A stretch of 22,734 nucleotides of DNA, from positions 1-22,734 of the IMG/VR virus record IMGVR_UViG_3300049043_000010; one strand, 5' to 3'. Every line of letters starts with the position of its first letter. The stretch's first letter is position 1. Positions 1 through 7,459 of this stretch are shown here, piece by piece. A model generated the notes under the pieces. It was given only the letters and a program-made list of their open reading frames with translations, did not search any database and was not told the origin of the DNA. The translations under genes and the position numbers were made by a program. This stretch comes from a virus.

Positions 1-1
1 C

Positions 2-94
2 ATCAAAACGGTGCTGTTTCATCGTTCTTTCCCGGTCGATACGCGGCACAACGTGAAGATTCACCGGGAGAACTTGGCGACATGGGCTGGCTAG
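2..94 (+). CDS. OleC-type acyl-AMP ligase, C-terminal end (partial)
   Basis: An open frame enters from the window edge and runs 30 residues to TAG. It contains [15 protein letters not shown], which resembles the extreme C-terminus of fatty-acyl AMP ligases of the OleC (beta-lactone synthetase) type, where a FPVDxRHNAKIxREKLAVWA pattern is usual. The catalytic adenylation core would lie upstream, outside the window. The gene is bacterial in character and has no link to the phage genes downstream. Together with the adapter-like sequence at 196, this suggests it belongs to a different DNA molecule joined to the phage read. The match rests on one short motif recalled from the family, so confidence is moderate. 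Confidence 0.5.
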   Translation: MKTVLFHRSFPVDTRHNVKIHRENLATWAG

Positions 95-195
95 GCAGTT
101 GAAGGCTACTTTCTGACGAGCACGATCCAGCGTTCGCGGATCCAGAGCTGGATTGGGAGAGCAGCAGGACCCAGGTCCAGAAGATGGTGATGCCC

Positions 196-220
196 AGCAA
201 TACTAAACTGACCAGTATCC
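196..220 (+). other. Nanopore adapter-like sequence, copy 1
   Basis: The sequence begins AGCAATACTAAACTGACCAG and resembles the reverse complement of the ONT ligation adapter (AGCAATACGTAACTGAAC, followed by GAAGTACATT). By eye about 19 of 24 positions match, with two gaps. It is the weakest of three copies, all in the same orientation. It would mark the end of a first fragment (1-195). Confidence 0.5.
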
Positions 221-507
221 AAAACACAGGGCCAGACACACGTGGCGCAGCGGCAGTCCCACCCGTCCGCCGAAGACGAAGAGAAGACCCGGAGCCGCAG
301 ACCGACGCCCCTTCCGACGACCCCGGACGCCTGCCGGCGTGCGGTAGTCGCTCCCACCCATGCCCCCAAAAAAGAAAAAGCGGCGACAGCACTGCGTCCG
401 CGATGGCTTTGAAGTTTCCGGGAAGTCCTGGGTGCCGCTATGAAGCGGGTGTTGCTAAACCGCGGGAACGCAGAGGGCAGGTTCGCGAGGCCAAGCACAC
501 AAGTCCA
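221..507. other. GC-rich stretch with no assigned gene
   Basis: This stretch lies between two adapter-like sequences and is visibly richer in G and C than the phage part that follows. Frames are open on both strands because of the base composition. The + strand peptides are Arg/Pro-rich and do not resemble a family I recognise. One short reading starting at 360 begins MPPKKKKRRQ. There is no convincing ribosome binding site or domain. It is probably a short foreign fragment captured in the read. Confidence 0.4.
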
Positions 508-535
508 AGCAATACTAACTGAACCAAGGACATCC
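508..535 (+). other. Nanopore adapter-like sequence, copy 2
   Basis: AGCAATACTAACTGAACCAA followed by GGACATCC matches the reverse complement of the ONT ligation adapter at about 23 of 28 positions with one gap. The phage reading frame becomes recognisable immediately after it. This supports a fragment junction here: the phage insert would start near 536. Confidence 0.7.
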
Positions 536-538
536 GCA

Positions 539-1200
539 ATGGGTGCAAGAGAAGGCGCAGATGGGCGTAGATTCTTTTATACGCCAGCCGCTTTTGAGAT
601 GTGGCACGAAGGCTGGATGGAAGCCGGTAGACCGCTTCCCATGTACTTTCAACACAGCTGCAGACATGATGCCCGTAGGTGAGTGGTCAAAGTTCGATAT
701 TACTGACGAAGGCATGACCGGAACCGGGAAACTTTCCCTGAATACCACGGCGGGATCGGATCTGTACACGATTATGAAGGAATCGCCGCGCATGGTCGGC
801 GGTGTCTCTGTCGGCGCGTACGCTGACGAATATCAGATGGTTGATGAGAACGGCGAACCGACAGATGATCCTGACAGCTTCTTTCAAATTATGAAGGGAG
901 GATTGGCTGAGGTTTCAATCGTGATGAATCCTAACAATCCTAAGGCTGAGATCTCAAGACTTGAATACTGGATGGGTGATAAACCAAACCCCAGGACGAT
1001 TGAAAAAGCTCTGCGTGACGCTGGGCTTTCTCGAAAGGATGCAGCCGCTGCATCCGGCTTGTTGAAGTCGATCAGTAGAGCAGCGTGATGCTGCCGTGAC
1101 AACTTCTCAACCCGCTAATCCGAGTGAGTCGGACGCAGCGGTGAAACTGCTGGAAGCGCTCCAATACCGCGAGCTGCTGAAGGCAATCGCAACCCGATAA
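539..1200 (+). CDS. HK97-family prohead protease, 5' end probably missing
   Basis: Serine protease that cleaves the capsid delta domain during prohead maturation. The protein is readable across three frames: frame 2 from about 539 to 657 (RFFYTPAAFEMWHEGW, then GRPLPMYFQHS), frame 3 to about 1080, and frame 1 to TAA at 1198. The frame changes are single-base and look like sequencing errors. The His of the MYFQHS motif and the Ser of GGVSVGAY fit the catalytic His and Ser of the family. LAEVSIVMNPNNPKA and the C-terminal NPRTIEKALRDAGLSRKDAA are typical. The repaired C-terminus ends LLKAIATR. At about 220 residues it is near family length but seems to lack the first beta strands, consistent with the fragment junction at about 535. 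The gene ends 10 bases before the major capsid gene, its usual partner. Confidence 0.87.
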
Positions 1201-1205
1201 AGGAG
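1201..1205 (+). promoter_or_regulatory. Ribosome binding site of the capsid gene
   Basis: AGGAG lies 5 bases before the ATG at 1211, directly after the protease stop. It fixes the capsid start and suits a highly expressed gene. Confidence 0.7.
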
Positions 1206-1210
1206 CTATC

Positions 1211-2561
1211 ATGCTTGAAAAAGTCATTGAAAAACTGGATGCGATTGAAGCGTCTAACGCCGCAAAACTTGCTGAAACCGCTGAGGCTGTAAAGACTCAA
1301 GTCACCGAGGCTGTCCAGGCAGTTAAAGCAGAAACCGAGCAAAAACTTGCCGCTCTTGAGGCAAAGATTGCTGCTCCATCAATCATTCGTCCCATCCACA
1401 AGACTGTTCGTGGTGAGGCAAACCGTCGCTTCCGTGATGTACTGAAAGAGTACATGAAGGGTGGCAATCAGGTTGAGCGCGAAGTAAAGATCTTTGAATC
1501 GGTCGATCAGTTCGACGGGTACATTCGTGAAGCATCTGCGCTTACTGGTTCTGGTTACGATGTTGGTGGCCGTACCGCTTACGATCCCGTGTTCGCTGCT
1601 AAACGTCTTGCAAACCCGATGATGGATCTTTCCCGCATCGTTGCAACTGACGGTTCGGCTTACCAGTTCCGCGTTAAAACCGGCAACGCTGGCGCACAGT
1701 GGGGCTATACGGTTCAGAACAACGGCGCATCCACGACTGAGGCAACGTCGATCTGGCAAGTGATTCTTAAAGACTTGAACGCACAGTTCCCAATCCGTAC
1801 TGCTGCGCTTGATGATATTGATGGTCTTGAGCCCAACGTTGTTGACGACATGCTGATGGAATTCCAGCAGGCAATGGCAACCTCGATGATCCAAAACAAC
1901 GATCAATCGGGAACCGGAACCTCGGTATCGACTGGCGGCGCTGATGGTCTGCGCGGCTTAGATCAGTATGCTGGTGCAAATGCAACCTACACGGGCGGCA
2001 CAGTTTCCACAGCTTCTTTCGGAACCTCGGGAACCGCAACGAGCAACGGTCTGCATAACCTTGCAACGTATGACCAGTTAACCACCAACGCAAACACTGT
2101 CGGTGCAAATAACATCGCTTACAAAGACGTTGTTAACTTCATCTACAGCTTGCCACAGCAATACTGGACCCCGACCGCTCGCTTCATGATTAACCCAATC
2201 TTGTTGCAGGGCATCCGTGGTTTGGTTGACGATCAGAAGCGTCCCGTTTATATCGACGGTCTGAGCCGTGACGATGGCATCGTTGGCAAGTTGCTTGGCT
2301 TTGATGTTGTAGTCAACAAGTACGTTGACAATCCTTCTCAGCCGACAACCGGCGCGGCAGGCACAACGTCTTACTACCCGATGTACTTTGCTGACTTCCA
2401 GCAGTTCCATACGATCGTCATGCGTCTGAGCATGGTTCTGCGTCGCGTACGACCAGACGCTTCCAGGCTCGATCACGTTCTACGGCGAGACTCGCGCAGC
2501 CACATCTGTGCGCGATCCTAACGCTGGTGTACGTTATCGCTCGACCGGCACTGCGGCTTAA
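1211..2561 (+). CDS. Major capsid protein, HK97 fold (first copy)
   Basis: Builds the icosahedral shell. Residues 1 to about 60 form an Ala/Glu/Lys-rich coiled coil (EKLDAIEASNAAKLAETAEA), the delta or scaffolding domain that the upstream protease would remove. The shell domain starts around REASALTGSGYDVGGR and continues with WGYTVQNNG, QFPIRTAALDDIDGL and an alanine-rich A-domain segment. One frameshift near 2445 breaks the C-terminus. Removing one base restores YDQTLPGSITFYGETRAA and an end at STGTAA, giving about 449 residues, normal for a capsid protein with a delta domain. The sequence is otherwise intact, the longest clean stretch in the head module. It is directly followed by a second, shorter capsid-like gene. 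Confidence 0.92.
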
Positions 2562-2565
2562 TTCA

Positions 2566-2583
2566 AGAGGGCGAAAGCCCTCT
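2566..2583 (+). promoter_or_regulatory. GAAA-tetraloop hairpin between the two capsid genes
   Basis: A perfect 7-bp inverted repeat (AGAGGGC / GCCCTCT) encloses a GAAA loop, a stable GNRA tetraloop. It begins 5 bases after the first capsid stop. No T-run follows, so it is not a typical rho-independent terminator. It could stabilise or process the capsid mRNA, or reduce expression of the second copy. Confidence 0.6.
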
Positions 2584-2591
2584 CCCTCTAT

Positions 2592-2597
2592 GGAGAG
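2592..2597 (+). promoter_or_regulatory. Ribosome binding site of the second capsid gene
   Basis: GGAGAG lies 3 bases before the ATG at 2601, just outside the hairpin stem. It supports that start and hence the short N-terminus of the protein. Confidence 0.55.
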
Positions 2598-2600
2598 ACT

Positions 2601-3634
2601 ATGAGACAGGTAATTTTAGAAGGGCTTAAGCAGGCTCTCCACGAGGGCAAAGCCAAGGTGAACCTCGCTGAAGCCTCAGCCCTCACGGGCTCGGGCTCCG
2701 GCGTGGGTGGCCGGGTCTATAACGAAGATGTATTTGCAAGTCTGCGTTACTGGAACCCTTTCCGGGTTTACGCTAACCAGACGATGACCTCAGATTCTGA
2801 TATTCAGTTTGTTGTTAAGACTGGTAACGCCGCTAACTCTACAAACCCCTGGGGTTACACGGTAAACGCTAATCTCAGGTTCGCCAAACATCGCCACCAG
2901 CATTTGGCAGCTTCCTATGCGCGTCATCAGCGCTCAGATGCCTATTCGCGCAGCGGCGATGGATGACATTAATGGTCTAGATGCCGCGCTTGGCCGAAGA
3001 TCTTGCAATGGAATTTAGTCAGATTGAAGCCGCGTCAATGGCTATCAATAACGATCAAGCAGGCTCAGTAACAACAAGCACAGGCGCGACTAATGGCTTG
3101 CGCGGTCTCAAGATGTACGCAGGAACAGCGGGTTCTACGGCGGCCTATGGAAGCTCAGGAACTGCGATTACTAACGGTATTCATACGCTCAATACAGTCG
3201 GCTATGCTCATGCTGGCGGCATTGAATGGGAAAGCCTTGTGGATGTATGCTAACGCTCTTCCAGGCCAGTTTTGGAGAATGCCAGGAACTGCTTGGATGA
3301 TGCACCCCACAGCGCTGCAAACGCTTCGCAAATACACTCACGGCGGAAACTCCTATACGCTTGGTTGAAGCCGGCGAGGAAGGTGAAGGCCCAGGCTGTA
3401 AACATCATGGGCTGGCCGGTTATTGCTAATCCGTATTTGGACGCTCCTGCAATCGGCGCTTCTCCGATTTATCTTGCCAACTGGCCGCGATTTTTGTGGA
3501 TTGTTGACCATTCAGAAATGACGCTTCAACGCATGGAGCAGACGCAGCCTGGGACAATCACGATATACGCTGAAAAGCGTTTAGTTTCGACTGTGCGTGA
3601 TGTAACCGCTGGCGTTCGTTTGATCGGAACCTGA
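2601..3634 (+). CDS. Second major-capsid-like protein, lacking the delta domain
   Basis: Paralog of the upstream capsid protein. Shared blocks in the same order are EASALTGSG.GVGGR.Y, VVKTGNA....WGYTVNAN, TSIWQ, PIRAAAMDDINGLDA and NNDQAGSVTTSTGATNGLRG. The C-terminus has MGWPVIANPYLDAP and ERTQ-like beta strands, ending RDVTAGVRLIGT. Only about 22 residues precede the EASALTGSG block, against about 110 in the first copy, so there is no coiled-coil delta domain. Frameshifts near 2870, 3245 and 3365 split it into pieces; repaired length is about 344 residues. It may be a minor capsid subunit, a decoration or vertex protein, or simply a duplicated gene. The family assignment is sure, the role is not. 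Confidence 0.85.
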
Positions 3635-3635
3635 T

Positions 3636-4277
3636 ATGCCAAGCCAGCTACAAGGTAATTTCGGAGCGGGTTCGCGTAACCGTTCAACTGACTCGAAGGT
3701 CATTCAAAGTACCCGATCCGGTTACTCAATGGCTGACGTCTTGACGAAATCACTAACCAGCTTAATCTGTTTCAAGATAAGTCACAAGATGATTATCTTG
3801 GGCAATTGGAGTTGGCTACCCGCATGGCAATCGAAGATTATCTGGGTGTCCGATCTTCAACGTGACGTATCAGGCTTCGTATCTAATCTCGGGTTTGATG
3901 GCGGCTCCGGTTTCGCTGGATCTTCCCGAGGTCTCGCAAAATGGAGTAACGATCAACTGGGTAAAGTATTAAACGACCTAAACCCTCCGGTGCTTACGAC
4001 GATTGCGAGCTCACAGTATTACTATGATCCGACGGGAAACAAGTTGGTTCTTTTTGAAGTTCCTAATAACGTAAACACCTACATGACCGCTCCAATGCTT
4101 TGTCAGTACACACTACAAGGCAGTGTTATCGGGCAGTATCCCGTGGTCAAGCAAGCAGGGTTGATGTTGCTCACGCATTTCTACAATAACCGTTCGGCAA
4201 TCTCTGAGGCTAAGCAATATCAGCTTCCTTGGGCGATCGACCAGTTGTTGCGACCCTACCGCACTTTGGTGATGTAA
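3636..4277 (+). CDS. Head-tail connector, HK97 gp6-like
   Basis: Forms the ring that joins portal to tail. The N-terminal part is clear once the frame is shifted: DEITNQLNLFQDKSQDDYLG and LATRMAIEDYLG match the alpha-helical start of gp6-like connectors (short helices with a QDDY core). Later blocks are GVTINWVKYY, YYYDPTGNKLVLFEVP and the C-terminal KQAGLMLLTHFYNNRSAISE followed by LPWAIDQLLRPYR, which is diagnostic of the family (LLVAHWYENRE ... LLAPYR). At least three frame changes occur, near 3740, 3860 and 3975, and they cancel out. Repaired length is about 212 residues. The gene starts 1 base after the second capsid stop and ends in TAATG, overlapping the homing endonuclease start. Confidence 0.82.
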   Translation: MPSQLQGNFGAGSRNRSTDSKVIQSTRSGYSMADVLTKSLTSLICFKISHKMIILGNWSWLPAWQSKIIWVSDLQRDVSGFVSNLGFDGGSGFAGSSRGLAKWSNDQLGKVLNDLNPPVLTTIASSQYYYDPTGNKLVLFEVPNNVNTYMTAPMLCQYTLQGSVIGQYPVVKQAGLMLLTHFYNNRSAISEAKQYQLPWAIDQLLRPYRTLVM

Positions 4278-4912
4278 TGTTTTTATATTGGATTAGACTT
4301 CCGGAGCACACTGACATGTTTTAGCCAAGGAATACTGTCGGCATTGCTAATAATTTCAATCAAAGGATGTTTGCTCATCGCTCCTGTGCTAAAAAAAGCG
4401 GCAATGAAGTTATTTATAAGGTTATCCGTAAGTACGGATGGGAAAATTTAATCAAACAGATTGTCTTAATAGGAAGTAAAGATTACTGCGCCGAAATTGA
4501 AAAAAAACCCAGATTTCAACCTAAAATAGGTTGGAATTTAGCGATAGGCGGTTATTCTGGTGGATCGCATCTTAAAGGCACAAGAAAACAATCTGATGAG
4601 CATTTGAAAAAGCGATGCGCCGCTTTGGTTGGCCGGGTAAGACGGAATGCTAGGTCAAAAGCATAAAGATGAAGTAAAGGAAAAGTGCAGGAAAGCCAAT
4701 TTCAGGTAAAGTGTTATCTGATTGAAACCAAGAGAAAAATATCTGAGAAGAATTTCAGAAGATTGAAATAAATGGAGTTATTTACCCAAGCTGGAAATCG
4801 GCTAGCAAACAGCTTCATATACCAACAGGGTTCCTTGGCTTATCTTTTGGCTTCGACAAAAAGATCCGGCGGATCGCTTGCGATCAAAAAAACAATGTCG
4901 CTGGTGATGTGA
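4277..4912 (+). CDS. GIY-YIG homing endonuclease with NUMOD-type DNA-binding repeats
   Basis: Selfish DNA endonuclease. The repaired N-terminus begins MFLYWIRLPEHTDMFSQGY, giving the GIY-like YWI and YIG-like GYCG elements. Then come the catalytic Arg/His element NQRMFAH, the helix IRKYGWENLIKQIVLIG, the catalytic Glu segment CAEIEKK, and KIGWNLAIGG. NUMOD3-like repeats follow (LGQKHKDEVKEKCRKA, then ETKRKISEKNF), and a C-terminal NUMOD1-like helix (EINGVIYPSWKSASKQLHIP). About 210 residues. Three single-base insertions occur between 4315 and 4345, and further frameshifts near 4640, 4690 and 4765. The gene sits between connector and head closure, sharing TAATG with the first and TGATG with the second, so it is read as part of the late operon. 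Free-standing endonucleases like this spread between related phages. Confidence 0.86.
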
Positions 4913-5257
4913 TGGTTTTACGCGTCGATCAGATTACGGTTAACAACCTGTCATTTGCTGTCACTAACCTTGGTGAGCAGACAACTACAGAGACGCCGTG
5001 GTTTATAACGCGAGCAAAAACTAAAGATGTAAACAACCGATTACGAATTACTGAGCGATATCAGACAGTACGATAATTTGATAGAGTTTGTTGTAAATTA
5101 CACGCCCAACATACGAGAACGCTCTCAAGACGCTCAAGAAGCCTACTCAATTACTTACCGAGAAAAATCTTGGAGGATTGCAGAGGTATACGAGCATGAT
5201 GACAGGCAGTGGGTAACGCTTACCTGCTATAGAAACGAACCGACAACGGCAGTGTAA
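4912..5257 (+). CDS. Head closure / head-tail adaptor protein
   Basis: Expected to sit below the connector and close the head for tail attachment. The N-terminal frame reads MVLRVDQITVNNLSFAVTNL and ETPWFITRAKTKDVNNRLRI. A frameshift near 5066 leads to DNLIEFVVNYTPNIRERSQD, ITYREKSWRIAEVYEHDDRQ and a typical beta-strand C-terminus, WVTLTCYRNEPTTAV. The strand pattern (W-R-I-xxV then L-T-C) is like the SPP1 gp16 / HK97 head-closure fold, and gene order supports it. Repaired length is about 114 residues. The start overlaps the endonuclease stop and the stop overlaps the next start (TAATG). An in-frame extension upstream into the endonuclease gene is open, but no better start was seen. Confidence 0.65.
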
Positions 5258-5661
5258 TGGGTCAGAATTCAGCAGTCACTTATGCTCAGGCGATACAGAC
5301 TCAATTAACGTCTGTTTGTACACCAACGCCTGTGTATGCTGTGTTTAACCGTAACTTTGCAACAGAACCGACTTTTGTGGTGTGGCAACTTAGAGATGTG
5401 CATCAACCCGTTTATACCGGGCCGCAATCGGTGAAGGGTATTGATACACCAGTATTTCAGGCTTCCGTGTTTGCTCAACAGATGTCAAATTGTTTTTCTA
5501 AGGCTCAACAAATTGTTGATGCTTTGCATGGTTATCAAGGAACATTTGGCGCTTTGTTTTTCGTGGCAAAAGTAGATGTTGATTGGCTTTTCCACACATA
5601 CGACAATGACAACAAATTACACCAGATCGTTTTAGATTGCACTTTAGACATTCCTTCGTGA
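5257..5661 (+). CDS. Tail terminator / completion protein, DUF3168-like
   Basis: An intact 134-residue protein, one of the few without a frameshift. The segments FVVWQLRDVHQPVYTGPQSV, TPVFQASVFAQQMSNCFSKA and QQIVDALHGYQGTFG have the DUF3168 layout: a beta strand, the PxxQ-type strand, then a helix ending in LHGYxG. The C-terminal DVDWLFHTYDNDNKLHQIV fits the last beta hairpin. DUF3168 proteins (tail terminators such as gpU-like or gp17-like) sit between head closure and major tail protein, exactly as here. The assignment is by pattern and position, not by strict signature residues. Confidence 0.62.
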   Translation: MGQNSAVTYAQAIQTQLTSVCTPTPVYAVFNRNFATEPTFVVWQLRDVHQPVYTGPQSVKGIDTPVFQASVFAQQMSNCFSKAQQIVDALHGYQGTFGALFFVAKVDVDWLFHTYDNDNKLHQIVLDCTLDIPS

Positions 5662-5669
5662 GGTGAAAA

Positions 5670-6141
5670 ATGGCTCTCCCCAACAAAAGTTTTACCCGGC
5701 TTTTCAGCCTCTTTATACCGCCAGCCGGGGCTACACCAACTGCTTTGACTACTGCTTAACCTGAGCGTTTACGCGTCTGTTTCCGCGATTGCGGTTTCCG
5801 CACAGCTAGTCCCGGTGGAAGCGATTCCCGTCGTTTGGTCAGGATGACGCGGTTGCTAACTTTTCGGTTGCTGGTTCTCGGCAATCCGATAAGATCCCTG
5901 TTCAATCTGCGCCAACGTCAATGACAGTTGTTGCTGCTTGGAATCCGTCGGACACAAATCTGTTGTTACTTCGTGGCAGACGCTTACAATGGAACCATCG
6001 ACCGTACGTTTGTGATTTCTGCAACGGATGGCACTAACATATGTGAACTACGCCTTCAATGGCCGGGTATCGTCAGTGGACAGTTGATCCGGCGCCAGGC
6101 GCGGAGGCAAAGGTAACTTTCACGATACACCCGAGGGGTAA
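5670..6141 (+). CDS. Major tail (tube) protein
   Basis: Likely forms the tail tube. The ATG has a GAGGTG ribosome binding site 5 bases upstream. The N-terminus is MALPNKSFTRLFSLFIPPAG. After an early stop at 5758 caused by frameshifts, recognisable pieces in other frames are QSDKIPVQSAPTSMTVVAAW, NPSDTNLLLL, GTIDRTFVISATDGTN, YVNYAFNGRVSS and AEAKVTFTI. The block 'xAYNGTIDRTFVISATDGTN ... FNGRVSS' is the strand-turn-strand core seen in siphovirus tail tube proteins, near the residue that carries the tube loop. Repaired length is about 157 residues, ending with GAGGGGTAA. At least four frame changes make this one of the most damaged genes. Position between the terminator and tail assembly genes supports the call. 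Confidence 0.68.
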
Positions 6142-6146
6142 TCAAT

Positions 6147-6315
6147 ATGGCTGGTCAAACAACACTTGATGATCTTGTTGCGCTGATGGCAGAGTTTAGG
6201 GGCGACCTGCATGCAATGGCAAAAGGGCATCCCTTTACCCTTGGAAGAGGTGGATGCGCCGCCTTACAGGAAGCCAGTCCGGGCGGCGCTGAAGCTGTCT
6301 GCCTATCGGTGCTGA
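6147..6315 (+). CDS. Small unknown tail-module protein
   Basis: Starts ATG with GAGGGG upstream, immediately after the major tail gene. It reads MAGQTTLDDLVALMAEFRGD then LHAMAKGHPLPLEEVDAPPY and RKPVRAALKLSAYRC once one base is corrected near 6230. About 55 residues, helical at first and Pro-rich later, no membrane segment. Its place after the tube protein suggests a small tail or tail-assembly accessory protein, but I do not recognise the family. Confidence 0.45.
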
Positions 6316-6321
6316 GGGCTC

Positions 6322-6545
6322 ATGTCACGAGCAAGTGAAGACTTACTGAGCTATCTGGTGGCGCAAGCCCAAACTGGCGCTAAAAACTGGTTTGGGTATC
6401 CGCAACAAAACGCATTGTAAATATTGCGTTATGCCATCAGATCGCAGAAGCTCACGCACCCGACATGACACCAGATGAGGTTGTCGATTTCGTGGTTAAG
6501 CTGAATAATCTTATTTACCAACGAATTGTCACCAATGCAGTTTGA
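6322..6545 (+). CDS. Small unknown helical tail-module protein
   Basis: Reads MSRASEDLLSYLVAQAQTGA then KNWFGYPQQNAL. After one frame correction near 6420 it continues NIALCHQIAEAHAPDMTPDE and VVDFVVKLNNLIYQRIVTNA. About 73 residues, helix-rich, with a TPDEVVDFVVKL segment. The start has GAGGG 5 bases upstream. The end overlaps the next gene by 11 bases. The family is not recognised; the position suggests a tail assembly role. Confidence 0.45.
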
Positions 6546-7003
6546 AGTTAAAGGGATAAAAGAGTTTGAGCAGACTTTGCTTAGCGTTGCAGGCAGAGTT
6601 TGGTTCAACCGCTGCCAAGCGATCTTTAGTTCCTGCCCTTAGAAAAGCTGTTTCACCTGCAAAAGATTCAATAAAGGCAATTGCGCCGGTTGATACTGGC
6701 AGGATGAAAACGACTGTAAGGCATGGCGCAAAAGTGGCGACCCAGAAAGACAAAAAGCGAAAGTATTTAAACGAAAATACGGTTGCTTTTGGGTATGTTG
6801 ATGTTGGTGTTAAGTATTACGATGAAAAGGGGCAGTACAGGCCAGCCACAGAAGCTAGAGAATTTGGCACTGCGGATCAAGCTGCTACTCCTTTTATTCG
6901 TCGTGGATTCCAGAAGGTAATTCCTAATATGCTGGATATCTTAAAAAAAGATCTTGGCATTCAGTTAGAAAATTGGGCATCAAAACAAAGGGCTAAAAGA
7001 TGA
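6535..7003 (+). CDS. HK97 gp10-like neck/tail protein
   Basis: The N-terminus MQFEVKGIKEFEQTLLSVAG is in one frame. A frameshift near 6598 leads to the main frame, with LRKAVSPAKDSIKAIAPVDT followed by GRMKTTVRH. This 'AxxAPVDTGRMKxxV' motif is the signature of the HK97 gp10 family. The C-terminus contains EFGTADQAATPFIRRGFQKV, the second family signature (Q..A.PFxRPAF). Repaired length is about 155 residues, normal for the family. In most siphoviruses this gene precedes the tail terminator and tube genes; here it follows them. Its stop overlaps the next start (ATGA at 7000). Confidence 0.85.
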
Positions 7004-7459
7004 AACTACAAGAGAAACTGGGAGGTTTCCAGCGAACAAAATACAAAACAATAGATTTTAACGGCCACCAATTGCAAGTCTACATTCCGACTAGGAATGA
7101 GATGCAGTCTCTTGTCGAGAAGATTAAGAGACCTTCCGACCCAATGATTGAGGCTGAGTATCAAGATATCTAAAGTCTTTGTGGGAGGTTTGTTCACCTT
7201 CCGACGACGGTATTGAGATAAAAGATAACGACGTGATTGTGCAGGGCACAAGCATGAGAGTTTCGGCGAGGTACAAAGCCATCGCAAAAATGCGCGAAAT
7301 CGCAATGATTTCGTTGGTTGGGTTTAAAGAAGGTGATGACTTGTTTGCACTTTCTTATGAAGATATCTCGGAAACTTTATCTGAAGTAGATATCAAGCAT
7401 TTAGTTGAGTTAGTGCAAAAGACAGTAAATCCTGATTACGAGGAAATCCGAAAAACTAA
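7000..7459 (+). CDS. Tail assembly chaperone, G-like N-terminal part
   Basis: Starts at the ATGA overlap with the gp10-like gene: MKLQEKLGGFQRTKYKTIDF and NGHQLQVYIPTRNEMQSLVE. A frameshift near 7165 leads to DGIEIKDNDVIVQGTSMRVS, KMREIAMISLVGFKEGDD and the C-terminal ETLSEVDIKHLVELVQKTV, NPDYEEIRK. About 150 residues, comparable to lambda gpG. It lies between tail tube and tape measure, where G and GT chaperones wrap the tape measure during assembly. The end is uncertain: a TAA at 7457 would close it if the A-run at 7451 is one base short in the read. Otherwise the frame runs on to 7541, or the protein is continuous with the next segment. Confidence 0.6.

Noticed and set aside
3-392. Reverse-strand frame with a hydrophobic, transmembrane-like segment (GPVFWILVSLVLLGITIFW).
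   Set aside because: The hydrophobic segment is produced by the complement of the adapter-like sequence at 196 plus flanking bases. No ribosome binding site or family resemblance was seen, and the frame crosses a probable fragment junction.
196-535. The two similar AGCAATACTAA sequences considered as direct repeats of a phage attachment site.
   Set aside because: No integrase or tRNA is present, and a third copy ends the window in adapter orientation. A sequencing adapter explains all three better.
543-655. The frame 3 start at 543 as the real N-terminus of the protease.
   Set aside because: The peptide before about 655 in that frame (MQEKAQMGVDSF) has no protease resemblance, whereas frame 2 carries FYTPAAFEMWHEGW and PLPMYFQHS, which continue into the frame 3 part after one base change.
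1379-2476. Long reverse-strand frames opposite the first capsid gene.
   Set aside because: They overlap a well-conserved capsid gene, lack ribosome binding sites and show no domain; they are codon-bias shadows.
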